Shown here: piece after piece, positions 16,061-24,018 of the stretch
How positions within the stretch are numbered: the first letter of the stretch is position 1
Layout: every line of letters begins with the position of its first letter
Source: an uncultured Chryseobacterium sp.
Lineage (GTDB): Bacteria; Bacteroidota; Bacteroidia; Flavobacteriales; Weeksellaceae
Reading direction: 5' to 3'
Assembly: GCA_913778085.1 (NCBI GenBank)
Contig: CAJYXJ010000074.1
Location: 1 to 64,000, forward strand
DNA length: 64,000 bases
Program-made: the position numbers and the translations under genes
Notes under the pieces: generated by a model
Told to the model about the DNA's origin: nothing
The model's input: only the letters and a program-made list of their open reading frames with translations
Databases searched by the model: none

Positions 16061-16066
16061 ATTATT

Positions 16067-17305
16067 TTAAAATTTTCCAATGTCTTCTCTGTAGAAGCCA
16101 TAATCGAAATGTACATGGCCTGCATCCTCGTATACTTTCTTTCTGGCATCTTCATAGGTCGCTCCGGTAGCCACGATGTTCAGTACCCTTCCGCCGTTGG
16201 AAACCACTTTGTCTCCTTTGCGGATGGCTCCTGCGTATAAAAGTTTGCTGTATTTCAAACGGTCTTCGCCTACGATTTCAAAGCCTGTCTCAATATTTCT
16301 AGGGTAGCCTCCTGAGCACATTACCAGACAAACGGCTTTTTCATCCTTGAATTTGAGTTCGATGTCTTTTCCTTCCATACAATCCTGGATCACATCCAAT
16401 AGGTTGTTTTCCATCAAAGCCATCAGAACCTGAGTTTCGGGATCTCCGAATCTCATATTATATTCAAGAAGGTACGCTCCCTTTTTTGTAACCATCAATC
16501 CGAAGAAGATGATTCCTTTAAAGCTGAAACCTTCCGCTTTCAGTCCGTTAACGGTCGTTTCCAGAATATTCTTTTCAAAATCCGCGTAGTGTTCCTGGGT
16601 GAATTCAGGGCTTGGTGCTACACATCCCATTCCTCCGGTGTTGTGGCCGGTATCCCCGTTACCTGCTTTTTTGTAATCTTTGGCAGCGATACATGGGAAC
16701 AATTTGTTTCCATTGGAGAAAGCAATAATGGAAGCTTCAAAACCGTCGAGGAATTCTTCGATTACCAGTCTGATTCCGGCATCACCGTAGATTCTCTTGA
16801 TCATGAAATCGTGGATGGTAGCTTCCGCTTCTTCACGGGTATCACAGATGACAACCCCTTTGCCTCCGGCAAGGCCGCTGGCTTTTACCACCAACGGATA
16901 TTCGTGATCCTGAACATAGGAAATGGCATCATTGTATGAATCAAATACTTTGGCCGTAGCGGTTTTGATACCATAGGTCTGCATGAATTTCTTGGAAAAT
17001 GCCTTACTTCCTTCAAGGCTGGCCACTTTCTGGTTCGGGCCGAATACTTTAAGGTCGTGCTTTTTAAATTCATCCCGGATCCCTGCAACCAGAGGAGCTT
17101 CCGGACCTACGATGGTAAGGTCTACTTTTTCCTTGATGGCAAAATCCCTGAGATCTTTAATATCGGGTATGTTCACGTTCTGTCCTATCACATCTGTCGT
17201 CGCATTCCCGTTGGCAAAAAACATTTTTGAAATTCTCGGGTCATTCTGAAGCTTTACTGCCAAAGCAGATTCCCTTCCCCCTTCACCTATGATTAATATT
17301 CTCAT
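16067..17305 (-). CDS. purD: Phosphoribosylamine-glycine ligase
   Basis: A 412-residue GAR synthetase that joins glycine to phosphoribosylamine using ATP, the second step of purine synthesis. The N-terminal Rossmann-like domain starts MRILIIGEGGRESAL. The ATP-grasp domain has VVKASGLAGGKGVVIC (about 138-153), and the metal/ATP ligands are near EYNMRFGDPETQ. The C-terminal PurD domain follows. The length is slightly short of the typical 420-430 but all domains are present. It is the fourth gene of the purine cluster and has an individual promoter with both -33 and -7 elements. Its 3' side ends in a terminator. Confidence 0.96.
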   Translation of the reverse strand: MRILIIGEGGRESALAVKLQNDPRISKMFFANGNATTDVIGQNVNIPDIKDLRDFAIKEKVDLTIVGPEAPLVAGIRDEFKKHDLKVFGPNQKVASLEGSKAFSKKFMQTYGIKTATAKVFDSYNDAISYVQDHEYPLVVKASGLAGGKGVVICDTREEAEATIHDFMIKRIYGDAGIRLVIEEFLDGFEASIIAFSNGNKLFPCIAAKDYKKAGNGDTGHNTGGMGCVAPSPEFTQEHYADFEKNILETTVNGLKAEGFSFKGIIFFGLMVTKKGAYLLEYNMRFGDPETQVLMALMENNLLDVIQDCMEGKDIELKFKDEKAVCLVMCSGGYPRNIETGFEIVGEDRLKYSKLLYAGAIRKGDKVVSNGGRVLNIVATGATYEDARKKVYEDAGHVHFDYGFYREDIGKF

Positions 17306-17335
17306 ACTGTATTTAATTAACTAGTCTATAATTTA

Positions 17336-17367
17336 CAAATATATCATTTTGGATGGTATAAATACAA
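17336..17367 (-). promoter_or_regulatory. purD promoter (TTG-N21-TATATTTG)
   Basis: -7 box TATATTTG at 17336-17343 and -33 TTG at 17365-17367 on the minus strand, separated by 21 bases. The leader to the purD ATG is about 25 bases. Confidence 0.65.
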
Positions 17368-17396
17368 TCCGGATTATTTTTTTAATTCTATTTTAA

Positions 17397-18914
17397 TTAG
17401 TGTAAAAAGTGTCTAATTCCTGTGAACATCATTGGAATCTTGTGTTCATTGGCTGCATCGATGCTGTCCTGATCTTTTACGCTTCCACCCGGCTGGATGA
17501 TGGCGGTGATGTCTTCCTGCGCGCAGAAATCCACGACATCACGGAATGGGAAAAACGCGTCGGAAGCGAGAACCAGCGTTCCTGAGAATTTTTCTTTCGC
17601 TCTTTCGATGGCCTGTTGGGTCGCCCAGATCCTGTTTACCTGTCCGCCTCCGATTCCGAAAGCCTGAATCCCGTTGGAAACTACGATGGCATTGGACTTT
17701 ACGTATTTAACGACTCTCTGGGAGAACAATAAAGCTTTCTTCTGCTCTTCGGTAGGCTGAATTTCAGTCACTACTTTGATATCGTCTGAGAAAATGCTGT
17801 CGTTGTCCTGAACCAGGATTCCGCCATCGATCTTTACCCAAGTCTGCTTATCGGAAACCGGGTTAACGATTTTAATGATTCTTAAGTTTTTCTTCTTTCT
17901 TAAAACTTCAAGGGCTTCCTCATCAAATTCGGGAGCCATTACGATTTCAAGGAACGTTTTGTTCAGTTCTTCCGCTGTTGCCGCATCGATTTTGTAGTTC
18001 ATTGCAACAATTCCGCCAAAGATGGAAACCGGGTCGCATTCGAAAGTTTTCTGATACGTTTCAAGGGCTGAAGTTCCGATCGCCACTCCACAAGGGGTGG
18101 AATGCTTAACGGCGCAACAAGCCATTTCTTCTTTAAATTCCGTAACCACTTTCCAGCAAAGGTCCATATCTCTTAAATTGTTAAAAGATAATTCTTTACC
18201 TCCCAGCTGTTCGAAATCTTTCATCGCCCCGTTCTCGAAAGTAGAAACGTAGTAAGCAGCTGTCTGATGCGGGTTTTCGCCGTATCTCAGATCGGAAACT
18301 TTTTTGTAGGAAGCATTCAGATAAGCAGGATATTCTTCATCAAGAAGCATTCTTGAGATCGCCGCGTCATAAGCCGAAGTAAGGTTGAATACCTTTCCTG
18401 CCAGCTTTTTACGGGTTTCGATGTAGGTATCGCCGTTCTGTTCCATTTCTGCCTGTACAGCTGCATAATCTTCCACATCGGTAATTACCGTTACGGAATC
18501 AAAGTTTTTAGCCGCAGAACGAAGCATGGAAGGACCGCCGATATCGATAAATTCTACCTTTTCGTGAAGAGAAATGTCTTTGTTTACATTCTCGAAGAAA
18601 GGGTACAGATTTACGATCACCATGTCGATCAGGCCGATGCCATGTTCCTGAACGGTATTCATGTGTTCTTCGTTGGAACGCACCGCCAGTAATCCGCCGT
18701 GTACTTTCGGGTGAAGGGTCTTCACTCTTCCGTCCAGCATTTCAGGAAAATCGGTTACTTCATCAATCTGAATGGGATTTAAACCAGCGTCTTTCAAATG
18801 TTTGAACGTTCCTCCCGTGGAAATCAATTCATAATTCCTGGCTTCGAGAAACTGTGCAAATTCGGTTAATCCGCTTTTGTCAGAAACACTGATTAAAACT
18901 CTCTTTTTACTCAT
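17397..18914 (-). CDS. purH: Bifunctional AICAR transformylase/IMP cyclohydrolase
   Basis: A 505-residue enzyme that carries out the last two steps of IMP synthesis. The N-terminal MGS-like IMP cyclohydrolase domain includes [11 protein letters not shown] and [18 protein letters not shown] (about 60-77). The C-terminal AICAR formyltransferase domain follows, with [11 protein letters not shown] and the conserved lysine-histidine in [14 protein letters not shown]. The domain order and length are standard. It lies 199 bases after purN. No promoter box is evident in that spacer, so it may be read from upstream. The spacer has two palindromes (19058-19084 and 19086-19102). Confidence 0.96.
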   Translation of the reverse strand: MSKKRVLISVSDKSGLTEFAQFLEARNYELISTGGTFKHLKDAGLNPIQIDEVTDFPEMLDGRVKTLHPKVHGGLLAVRSNEEHMNTVQEHGIGLIDMVIVNLYPFFENVNKDISLHEKVEFIDIGGPSMLRSAAKNFDSVTVITDVEDYAAVQAEMEQNGDTYIETRKKLAGKVFNLTSAYDAAISRMLLDEEYPAYLNASYKKVSDLRYGENPHQTAAYYVSTFENGAMKDFEQLGGKELSFNNLRDMDLCWKVVTEFKEEMACCAVKHSTPCGVAIGTSALETYQKTFECDPVSIFGGIVAMNYKIDAATAEELNKTFLEIVMAPEFDEEALEVLRKKKNLRIIKIVNPVSDKQTWVKIDGGILVQDNDSIFSDDIKVVTEIQPTEEQKKALLFSQRVVKYVKSNAIVVSNGIQAFGIGGGQVNRIWATQQAIERAKEKFSGTLVLASDAFFPFRDVVDFCAQEDITAIIQPGGSVKDQDSIDAANEHKIPMMFTGIRHFLH

Positions 18915-19057
18915 TTTACTTTCGATTTTTTACTTTTTACAGCTATTTCAAACTGTAGACCGGTTCTTTCACCTCCGGTCTTTATTTTTACTTAGATTTT
19001 CTTGTTTAAGCATTTTGTTAAATGCAGATGTTTGTGGGATAACTCATTAACCACCCC

Positions 19058-19102
19058 GTCAAAAATTCTTTCTGAATTTTTGACACCCCTCCAAGGGAGG
19101 GG
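19058..19102. repeat. Two adjacent palindromes (intergenic repeat)
   Basis: GTCAAAAATTC (19058-19068) pairs with GAATTTTTGAC (19074-19084). CCCCTCC (19086-19092) pairs with GGAGGGG (19096-19102). The second motif recurs at about 21851. Confidence 0.65.
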
Positions 19103-19113
19103 AATTTTATTCA

Positions 19114-19680
19114 TTACCCGTTGCCCAATACTTTGTTGATGGCCTGCGGGAAGATCTCATATTCCACCTGATGGACTTTTCCGGCGATGGTTTCTGCCGT
19201 ATCGTCTTCCGTTATTTCAAACGATTTCTGAAGAATGGCTTCTCCTTCATCGATGCCCGGCGTCACAAAATGTACGGTGGCCCCGCTTTCTTTTTCTTTC
19301 GCCTCAATTACCGCGTGATGAACATGGTGCCCCCACATTCCTTTTCCTCCGAATTTCGGAAGCAGTGCCGGATGAATGTTGATGATTTTTCCGGTCCAGT
19401 TTTCACAGAATTCGGGTTTCAGGATGGATAAAAACCCGGCTAAAACGATTAAGTCCGTATTTTCAGGAATAACTTTTCCCAGTTCGGCACTGAAATTTTT
19501 TCCCCGCGGAATCAGGATGTGTTCGATGTTATGTTTTTTTGCCCTTTCCAGTCCGAAACATTCTCTGTCAGCCACTACCAAAGATACTTGTGCTTTGGGA
19601 ATTTCCCCGCTGTCAATGGTATCGATGATCCGCTGAAGGTTGGTTCCTGAACCTGAGACGAGTACAACAATGTTTTTCAT
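19114..19680 (-). CDS. purN: Phosphoribosylglycinamide formyltransferase
   Basis: A 188-residue folate-dependent GAR transformylase, step three of the purine pathway. The substrate site begins VLVSGSGTNLQRIID (residues 6-20). The catalytic Asn-His-Asp residues lie in IINIHPALLPKFGGKGMWG (about 98-116) and the later TVHFVTPGIDEGEAIL. The length is standard. It follows purM by 82 bases. That spacer has short interspersed AACAATGTA words, which are repetitive, and no clear terminator, so co-transcription with purM is likely. Confidence 0.95.
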   Translation of the reverse strand: MKNIVVLVSGSGTNLQRIIDTIDSGEIPKAQVSLVVADRECFGLERAKKHNIEHILIPRGKNFSAELGKVIPENTDLIVLAGFLSILKPEFCENWTGKIINIHPALLPKFGGKGMWGHHVHHAVIEAKEKESGATVHFVTPGIDEGEAILQKSFEITEDDTAETIAGKVHQVEYEIFPQAINKVLGNG

Positions 19681-19684
19681 AATT

Positions 19685-19760
19685 ATAATGTAACAATGTA
19701 TCAGTATACCAATGTAACAATGTTTAAGATTGTTAAATTGCTACATTGTTATATTGGTAG
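19685..19760. repeat. AATGTAACAATG-word low-complexity repeat
   Basis: The words TGTAACAATGTA and CAATGTAACAATG recur within 75 bases, with an inverted GCTACATTGTTATATTGG. Similar words lie at 20783-20825 on the other side of purM. Confidence 0.5.
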
Positions 19761-19762
19761 AT

Positions 19763-20755
19763 TTATATTGAAAGATTGATCTTTTCGTCTCCTTCGGTAA
19801 TTTCACCGATTTCGTAGGCATTATCCAGAAGGTGCAGGATTTTTTCTGCGTGTTCCGGGTCTACTACCACGATCATTCCGACCCCCATATTGAAGGTTCC
19901 GAACATTTCTTCACGGGCTACCCCACCTCTTTTTTCCAGCTCCAGCATAATGCTCGGAATCCGGATTTTGGAAGCGTCGATAGAAGCACATAAGCCGTCA
20001 CCGATAATTCTCGGAATATTTTCATATAATCCTCCGCCGGTAATGTGAGCAATCCCTGCTACTTTTACTTCTTCAAGGATTTTGTGGATGTCTTTATAAT
20101 ATAATTTGGTAGGTACCAACAGGGTTTCGTACAAAGGCTTGTCTTCAAATTCTTCATTAAAATCCGGGAACACTTTTCTTACCAGAGAGAATCCGTTGGA
20201 ATGGAATCCTGAACTTGGTAAAGCAATGATTTTATCACCCACCTTAATTGCAGATCCGTCGATGATTTCATCTTTTTCAACGATCCCTACGCAGAATCCG
20301 GCAACATCATAGTCTCCCGGCTGGTACATTCCCGGCATTTCAGCCGTTTCACCGCCAATCAGTGCACAGTTGTTGTCTTTACAGGCATTTACCATTCCCA
20401 AAACAATTTCAGCAGCAATTTCGGAATCCAGTTTTCCACAAGCCAGGTAATCTAAGAAGAACAAAGGCTTCGCTCCGTGGCAAAGGATATCGTTGGCACA
20501 CATGGCAAAACAGTCTACCCCGATAGAGTCGTATTTTTTTGAGTCTAAAGCTACTTTCAGCTTGGTTCCCACTCCGTCAGTTCCGGAAACGAGCACCGGA
20601 TTTCGGTATCCTCCGATCTCATAGAATGCCCCGAAACTTCCCAAATGGTTCAGTACATTGGAGTTGTGTGTTTCACCCACCGCCTTTTTGATCTTGTCAA
20701 CGGTTTTGTATCCTTCTTCTTTGTCTACGCCTGCTGATTTGTACGTGTTGCTCAT
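19763..20755 (-). CDS. purM: Phosphoribosylformylglycinamidine cyclo-ligase
   Basis: A 330-residue AIR synthetase that closes the imidazole ring using ATP. Family segments seen: YKSAGVDKEEGYK at the start, VSGTDGVGTKL (about 57-67), DCFAMCANDILCHGAKPLFFLDYLACGKL (about 80-108), GGETAEMPGMY, and the C-terminal AHITGGGLYENIPRI. The length is slightly below the usual 340-350. No -7 box is visible in the 110 bases directly upstream. The nearest good promoter lies beyond a small ORF and terminator at 20866-21025, so purM may be expressed by read-through past that terminator. Confidence 0.96.
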   Translation of the reverse strand: MSNTYKSAGVDKEEGYKTVDKIKKAVGETHNSNVLNHLGSFGAFYEIGGYRNPVLVSGTDGVGTKLKVALDSKKYDSIGVDCFAMCANDILCHGAKPLFFLDYLACGKLDSEIAAEIVLGMVNACKDNNCALIGGETAEMPGMYQPGDYDVAGFCVGIVEKDEIIDGSAIKVGDKIIALPSSGFHSNGFSLVRKVFPDFNEEFEDKPLYETLLVPTKLYYKDIHKILEEVKVAGIAHITGGGLYENIPRIIGDGLCASIDASKIRIPSIMLELEKRGGVAREEMFGTFNMGVGMIVVVDPEHAEKILHLLDNAYEIGEITEGDEKINLSI

Positions 20756-20873
20756 AATATTTTTAAATAATCTAGCAATGCTTCAGTTTAACAGTGTAAC
20801 AATGCTTTCAACAGGTAACATTGATAAACCGGCACATTATATTGTCTTTTATTTCAAATTTTAAAAACAAAAA

Positions 20874-20900
20874 AGCCGACAATCTTAGTAGATTATCGGC
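20874..20900 (-). terminator. Terminator or attenuator upstream of purM
   Basis: On the minus strand GCCGATAATCT pairs with AGATTGTCGGC (one G-T pair, four-base loop), followed by TTTTTTGTTTTT. It sits between a good promoter (20996-21025) and purM. Confidence 0.85.
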
Positions 20901-20907
20901 CGTTATT

Positions 20908-20982
20908 TTATCTCAGAATTTCAGAGCCCACAATATTCCCTTTCTCGTAGAAACATTCTTTAAAAGCGGTCTGAATATTCAT
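20908..20982 (-). CDS. 24-codon small ORF between promoter and terminator
   Basis: ATG at 20982 to TAA at 20908 encodes 24 residues, beginning MNIQTAFKECFYEKG and ending SEILR. No Shine-Dalgarno is seen, as is normal here. It is contained in a compact unit: promoter (20996-21025), short leader, ORF, terminator (20874-20900). It could be a small protein gene, a leader peptide upstream of purM, or simply part of a ~125-nt small RNA. The frame is short enough to be chance; its placement between clean transcription signals is what makes it notable. Confidence 0.4.
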   Translation of the reverse strand: MNIQTAFKECFYEKGNIVGSEILR

Positions 20983-20995
20983 CTTTTTCTTTTTG

Positions 20996-21025
20996 CAAAG
21001 ATATTAATTTTATATTAATTTTCAA
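20996..21025 (-). promoter_or_regulatory. Promoter of the small ORF / purM leader (TTG-N19-TATCTTTG)
   Basis: -7 box TATCTTTG at 20996-21003 and -33 TTG at 21023-21025 on the minus strand, with 19 bases between. The -33 element lies just past the stop codon of the FMN reductase. Confidence 0.7.
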
Positions 21026-21027
21026 AC

Positions 21028-21579
21028 CTATTTTTCAAGGATCGACTCCAAAGCGGAAATCTTAGCGATTTTCTCTTTTAATTCATTGTCTTTCTCCTCG
21101 TTAGAAATCTTTTCAGCCGATTTGTCAAAATTATCATTGAAGAAAGGAAGCGTAAAGGTATCGATGATATTTCCACCGTGCAGCGGGAAACGTTTTTCCG
21201 CCGCTTCCAAAACGCCTAATCCGCCTCTTCCTCCAGGAGCTGTAGCCATCAGCAGCATTGGCTTCTCATTCCATACGGCCCTATTCTTGATCCGGGAAGT
21301 CCAGTCGAATACATTTTTAAAAGCCGTGGAATATGTTCCGTTGTGCTCGGACAGGGAAACCAGCAGGATGTTAGCCGCATCAATTTTAGATGCAAGATCT
21401 ACTGCCTGCTGCGGCACTCCGCTTTCCACTTCGCGCTGGTGTTTATAGATCGGCATTTCAAAATCATTCATGTCTACGATTTCCACCTCTGTGTTCGGAA
21501 TAAGTGAAGCAGCATAAGAGACTAAAAGTTTATTAATGGACGTATCGGAATTGCTTCCGGCAATAGCTAATATTTTCAT
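21028..21579 (-). CDS. NADPH-dependent FMN reductase-like flavoprotein
   Basis: A 183-residue flavodoxin-fold protein. The phosphate-binding loop is AGSNSDTSIN (residues 7-16). The second conserved region LLVSLSEHNGTYSTAFKNVFDW (about 73-94) and the glycine-rich APGGRGGLG (about 113-121) are typical of the NAD(P)H-dependent FMN reductase/azoreductase-like family (PF03358). It would reduce FMN or quinones in the cytoplasm. It appears monocistronic; its stop is next to the promoter of the purM leader unit. The start codon is clear. A degenerate -7-like GATCTTTG is upstream at about 21622. Confidence 0.9.
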   Translation of the reverse strand: MKILAIAGSNSDTSINKLLVSYAASLIPNTEVEIVDMNDFEMPIYKHQREVESGVPQQAVDLASKIDAANILLVSLSEHNGTYSTAFKNVFDWTSRIKNRAVWNEKPMLLMATAPGGRGGLGVLEAAEKRFPLHGGNIIDTFTLPFFNDNFDKSAEKISNEEKDNELKEKIAKISALESILEK

Positions 21580-21903
21580 TGTTCTGTCTGTTGAGTAAGT
21601 TTATTTAATTGTTAAAGCAAAGATCGTAAGATTTTTGGGAAACGCGATGTTTTAGATATAGATTATTAATAAAGTTCTTATTGATTGCGTGATACTAATT
21701 AAACGCAAATTTTATGACTCATTGTTTTTAAGTCCGCTGGTTACCTTAAAGAGTTCAGCATTACTTTATATTCAAAAAAGATCATAATGTTTTTAAATCA
21801 ATATTCTAAAAATAAATAATGTTATCATTTGAAAGAAATTCTATGAATTTCCAACACCCCTCCAGGGAGGGGAATGTCAGTTAAGAATTTACTTTATGAT
21901 GTA
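21580..21903. other. Intergenic region, mostly featureless
   Basis: These 324 bases are AT-rich. The only element seen is an ACCCCTCCAGGGAGGGGAA palindrome at about 21850-21870, related to the one at 19086-19102. No ORF or promoter is clear. Confidence 0.5.
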
Positions 21904-22632
21904 TTATTTTAAATAGGCCGGTAATTCCATCGGAACTTCCATCAGTAGGATCTCGGTATCTTCCACCGCTTCGATGTTAAAGCTTTGGGTATCCCAGATT
22001 CCCAGCCCGTCTCTCTCGTTCAGAATTCGGTCACCGACTTTCGCGCTTCCTTTCAATACAAAGGCATACACCCCGTTTCCATTTTTGTTCAGCATATAGT
22101 TTTTGCCATTTCCTTTGGTAAAATTCGCCAGGTTGAACCATGCATCCTGATGAATCCACACCCCGTCATCGTTTTTATCCGGAGACAGGATCTGCTGGAA
22201 TCCGTTGATCTTTTCGCCTTCTTTAATGCTCTTTTGATCATATCTCGGCTCAACTCCTACTTCTCTTGGAAATACCCAGATCTGCAGAAATTTTACCGCC
22301 TGGTCTTTGTTCTTGTTGTATTCGCTGTGCATCACCCCGGTTCCGGCACTCATCGCCTGGATTTCCCCTTTCTTAATTACCGCGGTGGTTCCCATAGAGT
22401 CTTTATGTTCCAAATCGCCTTCCAGCGGAATGGAAATGATTTCCATGTCGCGGTGCGGATGGGTTCCAAAACCCATTCCCTGGGTAACGGTATCGTCGTT
22501 TAAGACTCTTAATACGCCAAAGTTCATCCGATCCTGGTTTTGGTAGCCGGCAAAACTGAAAGTATGGTAGCTATTCAGCCATCCGTGGTTGGCATGTCCT
22601 CTGGTGTCTGCTTTGTGATATACTGTTTTCAT
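21904..22632 (-). CDS. Pirin-family bicupin
   Basis: A 242-residue two-cupin protein of the pirin/YhhW (quercetin 2,3-dioxygenase-like) type. The N-terminal cupin has the metal ligands in GFGTHPHRDMEIISIPLEGDLEHKDSMG (about 57-84), with the two histidines of HPH, then the third His and Glu in AGTGVMHSEYN. The C-terminal cupin is degenerate, as usual. The reaction in vivo is uncertain: some homologues cleave quercetin, others act as redox-sensitive regulators. It has its own -7 box (22653-22660) and lies by itself between repeats. Confidence 0.92.
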   Translation of the reverse strand: MKTVYHKADTRGHANHGWLNSYHTFSFAGYQNQDRMNFGVLRVLNDDTVTQGMGFGTHPHRDMEIISIPLEGDLEHKDSMGTTAVIKKGEIQAMSAGTGVMHSEYNKNKDQAVKFLQIWVFPREVGVEPRYDQKSIKEGEKINGFQQILSPDKNDDGVWIHQDAWFNLANFTKGNGKNYMLNKNGNGVYAFVLKGSAKVGDRILNERDGLGIWDTQSFNIEAVEDTEILLMEVPMELPAYLK

Positions 22633-22652
22633 ATTGTGATTGTTTTATGATA

Positions 22653-22660
22653 CAAAGGTA
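22653..22660 (-). promoter_or_regulatory. -7 promoter box for the pirin gene
   Basis: Minus-strand TACCTTTG, 20 bases before the start codon. No TTG -33 element is visible. Confidence 0.5.
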
Positions 22661-22851
22661 CGGTGTACTGATTGGGAAAATGTTGATGTAAGGTAAGAAA
22701 GGAGGAAGGGTTTAAGGTCAAGGTTTAAATTGCAGCACTTTAATGTGGTTTGTAACGGTGATTGTAAATGGTGTCAATGGTCAATTTTAGATTGTTGAAA
22801 ATTCACCTGTCAAGCAAAATTGACTATTCACTATTCACCACCCATCTTCCG

Positions 22852-24018
22852 CTAAAATGCTTCTTTGATCTTTGAGTTTTTCCGGAGGACCATCAGGAGA
22901 ATGAAGATAACCACCGTGCAGCCCGTGAGAAACTGAAGGATCAGAGCAGTCTGATTTGAAAAGTGTCCCAGTGTATTGGTGATAATGCCCGTTCCGGTTT
23001 GGTTGGCGGCCATTAAAAATCCGGAAACCAGCACCGACAAGGACGGAAATTCAACGGTTCCCCAGCCGATAGAGCCCGGAAATATACTGCCCATGAAAAA
23101 TCCGGTAAAGAACATCATCAGGACCAGCAAACCAGCATCAGGATAGATCCAAAGCACTGTGAGCAATACAGCAACTGCTAAAGGACAACCCAAAAACAGA
23201 TATGAAAGATTGAATTTCTTTGAGAAAATACCAAAGAGCAGCCGGTTGACGGCAATTCCGCCCCAAAACAGGGACAGCCCAAGGCTTGCCTGCTGATTGC
23301 TGAGTCCCTGGTTTTTGAGGATAACGGCTCCGAAACTCCCGAAGGTCCCCTCAATAAAACCGTAAAAAACAATCACCGTAAAAAACAGCCAGAGCCGGAA
23401 AGGAATTTTAAAATGTCCGGGAAGCTGGAAGAGTGATCCTTTTTCAAGCCGGAGACTCAGGAATAAAATAAATGTGACCGCTACCAGTATAAATACCGTT
23501 CCCGGTACATACGTCCAGTGCTGTAAGCTTCCCACGGCATTCATCATCAGCGGAGAAGCAGACGTTCCGAGACCAACCAAGAACTGTAGGATAAGGATTG
23601 CGGAAGATTGATTGTCTTCAAACAAACTGGCTGCCAAAGGATTCAGGGTAGTGATGGAGAGCCCGAAACCGGTTCCGGTACAGGCTACCAGCACCATCAG
23701 TGCCGGAAACAAAACCGATTGATCTCCCATGAAAAACTGTAACACCCAAAGACCTGCCGTAGCTGCCATCATCAGCACCAAGCCTGTCCCTAAAATGAGT
23801 TTGGGCCCGGCTTTGTTCACCAGAAACGGAGCCGCAAGACACGAAGCAATGATGCAAATGACCTGCGGGATAAACAGATTGCCAAATTGTGCCGACGAAA
23901 GACGAAACAGAGAAGCATCGGTGAAAGCGCTGCTCAGTGCCGGAAAAATCACGAAATTAAGTCCCGTAAAAAATGCCAGCAGATAGACGACGGTAATTTT
24001 GGCTATGCGTGAATTCAT
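22852..24018 (-). CDS. MFS transporter
   Basis: A 388-residue major facilitator superfamily protein with about 12 hydrophobic segments. The layout (short N-terminus, 'GLNFVIFPALSSAF' in helix 1, GIAVNRLLFGIFSKK after helix 7) suits the small-solute or sugar-type exporters and importers of the MFS. No substrate can be named from sequence. The start overlaps the stop of the GMC oxidoreductase by four bases (ATGA), so translation is coupled. The pair may take up or export the substrate or product of the dehydrogenase. Confidence 0.88.
   Translation of the reverse strand: MNSRIAKITVVYLLAFFTGLNFVIFPALSSAFTDASLFRLSSAQFGNLFIPQVICIIASCLAAPFLVNKAGPKLILGTGLVLMMAATAGLWVLQFFMGDQSVLFPALMVLVACTGTGFGLSITTLNPLAASLFEDNQSSAILILQFLVGLGTSASPLMMNAVGSLQHWTYVPGTVFILVAVTFILFLSLRLEKGSLFQLPGHFKIPFRLWLFFTVIVFYGFIEGTFGSFGAVILKNQGLSNQQASLGLSLFWGGIAVNRLLFGIFSKKFNLSYLFLGCPLAVAVLLTVLWIYPDAGLLVLMMFFTGFFMGSIFPGSIGWGTVEFPSLSVLVSGFLMAANQTGTGIITNTLGHFSNQTALILQFLTGCTVVIFILLMVLRKNSKIKEAF

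Noticed and set aside
18957-18981. AGACCGG/CCGGTCT hairpin followed by TTATTTTTA on the plus strand
   Set aside because: It looks like a plus-strand terminator, but there is no plus-strand gene ahead of it; it is more likely a palindromic repeat in the purN-purH spacer.
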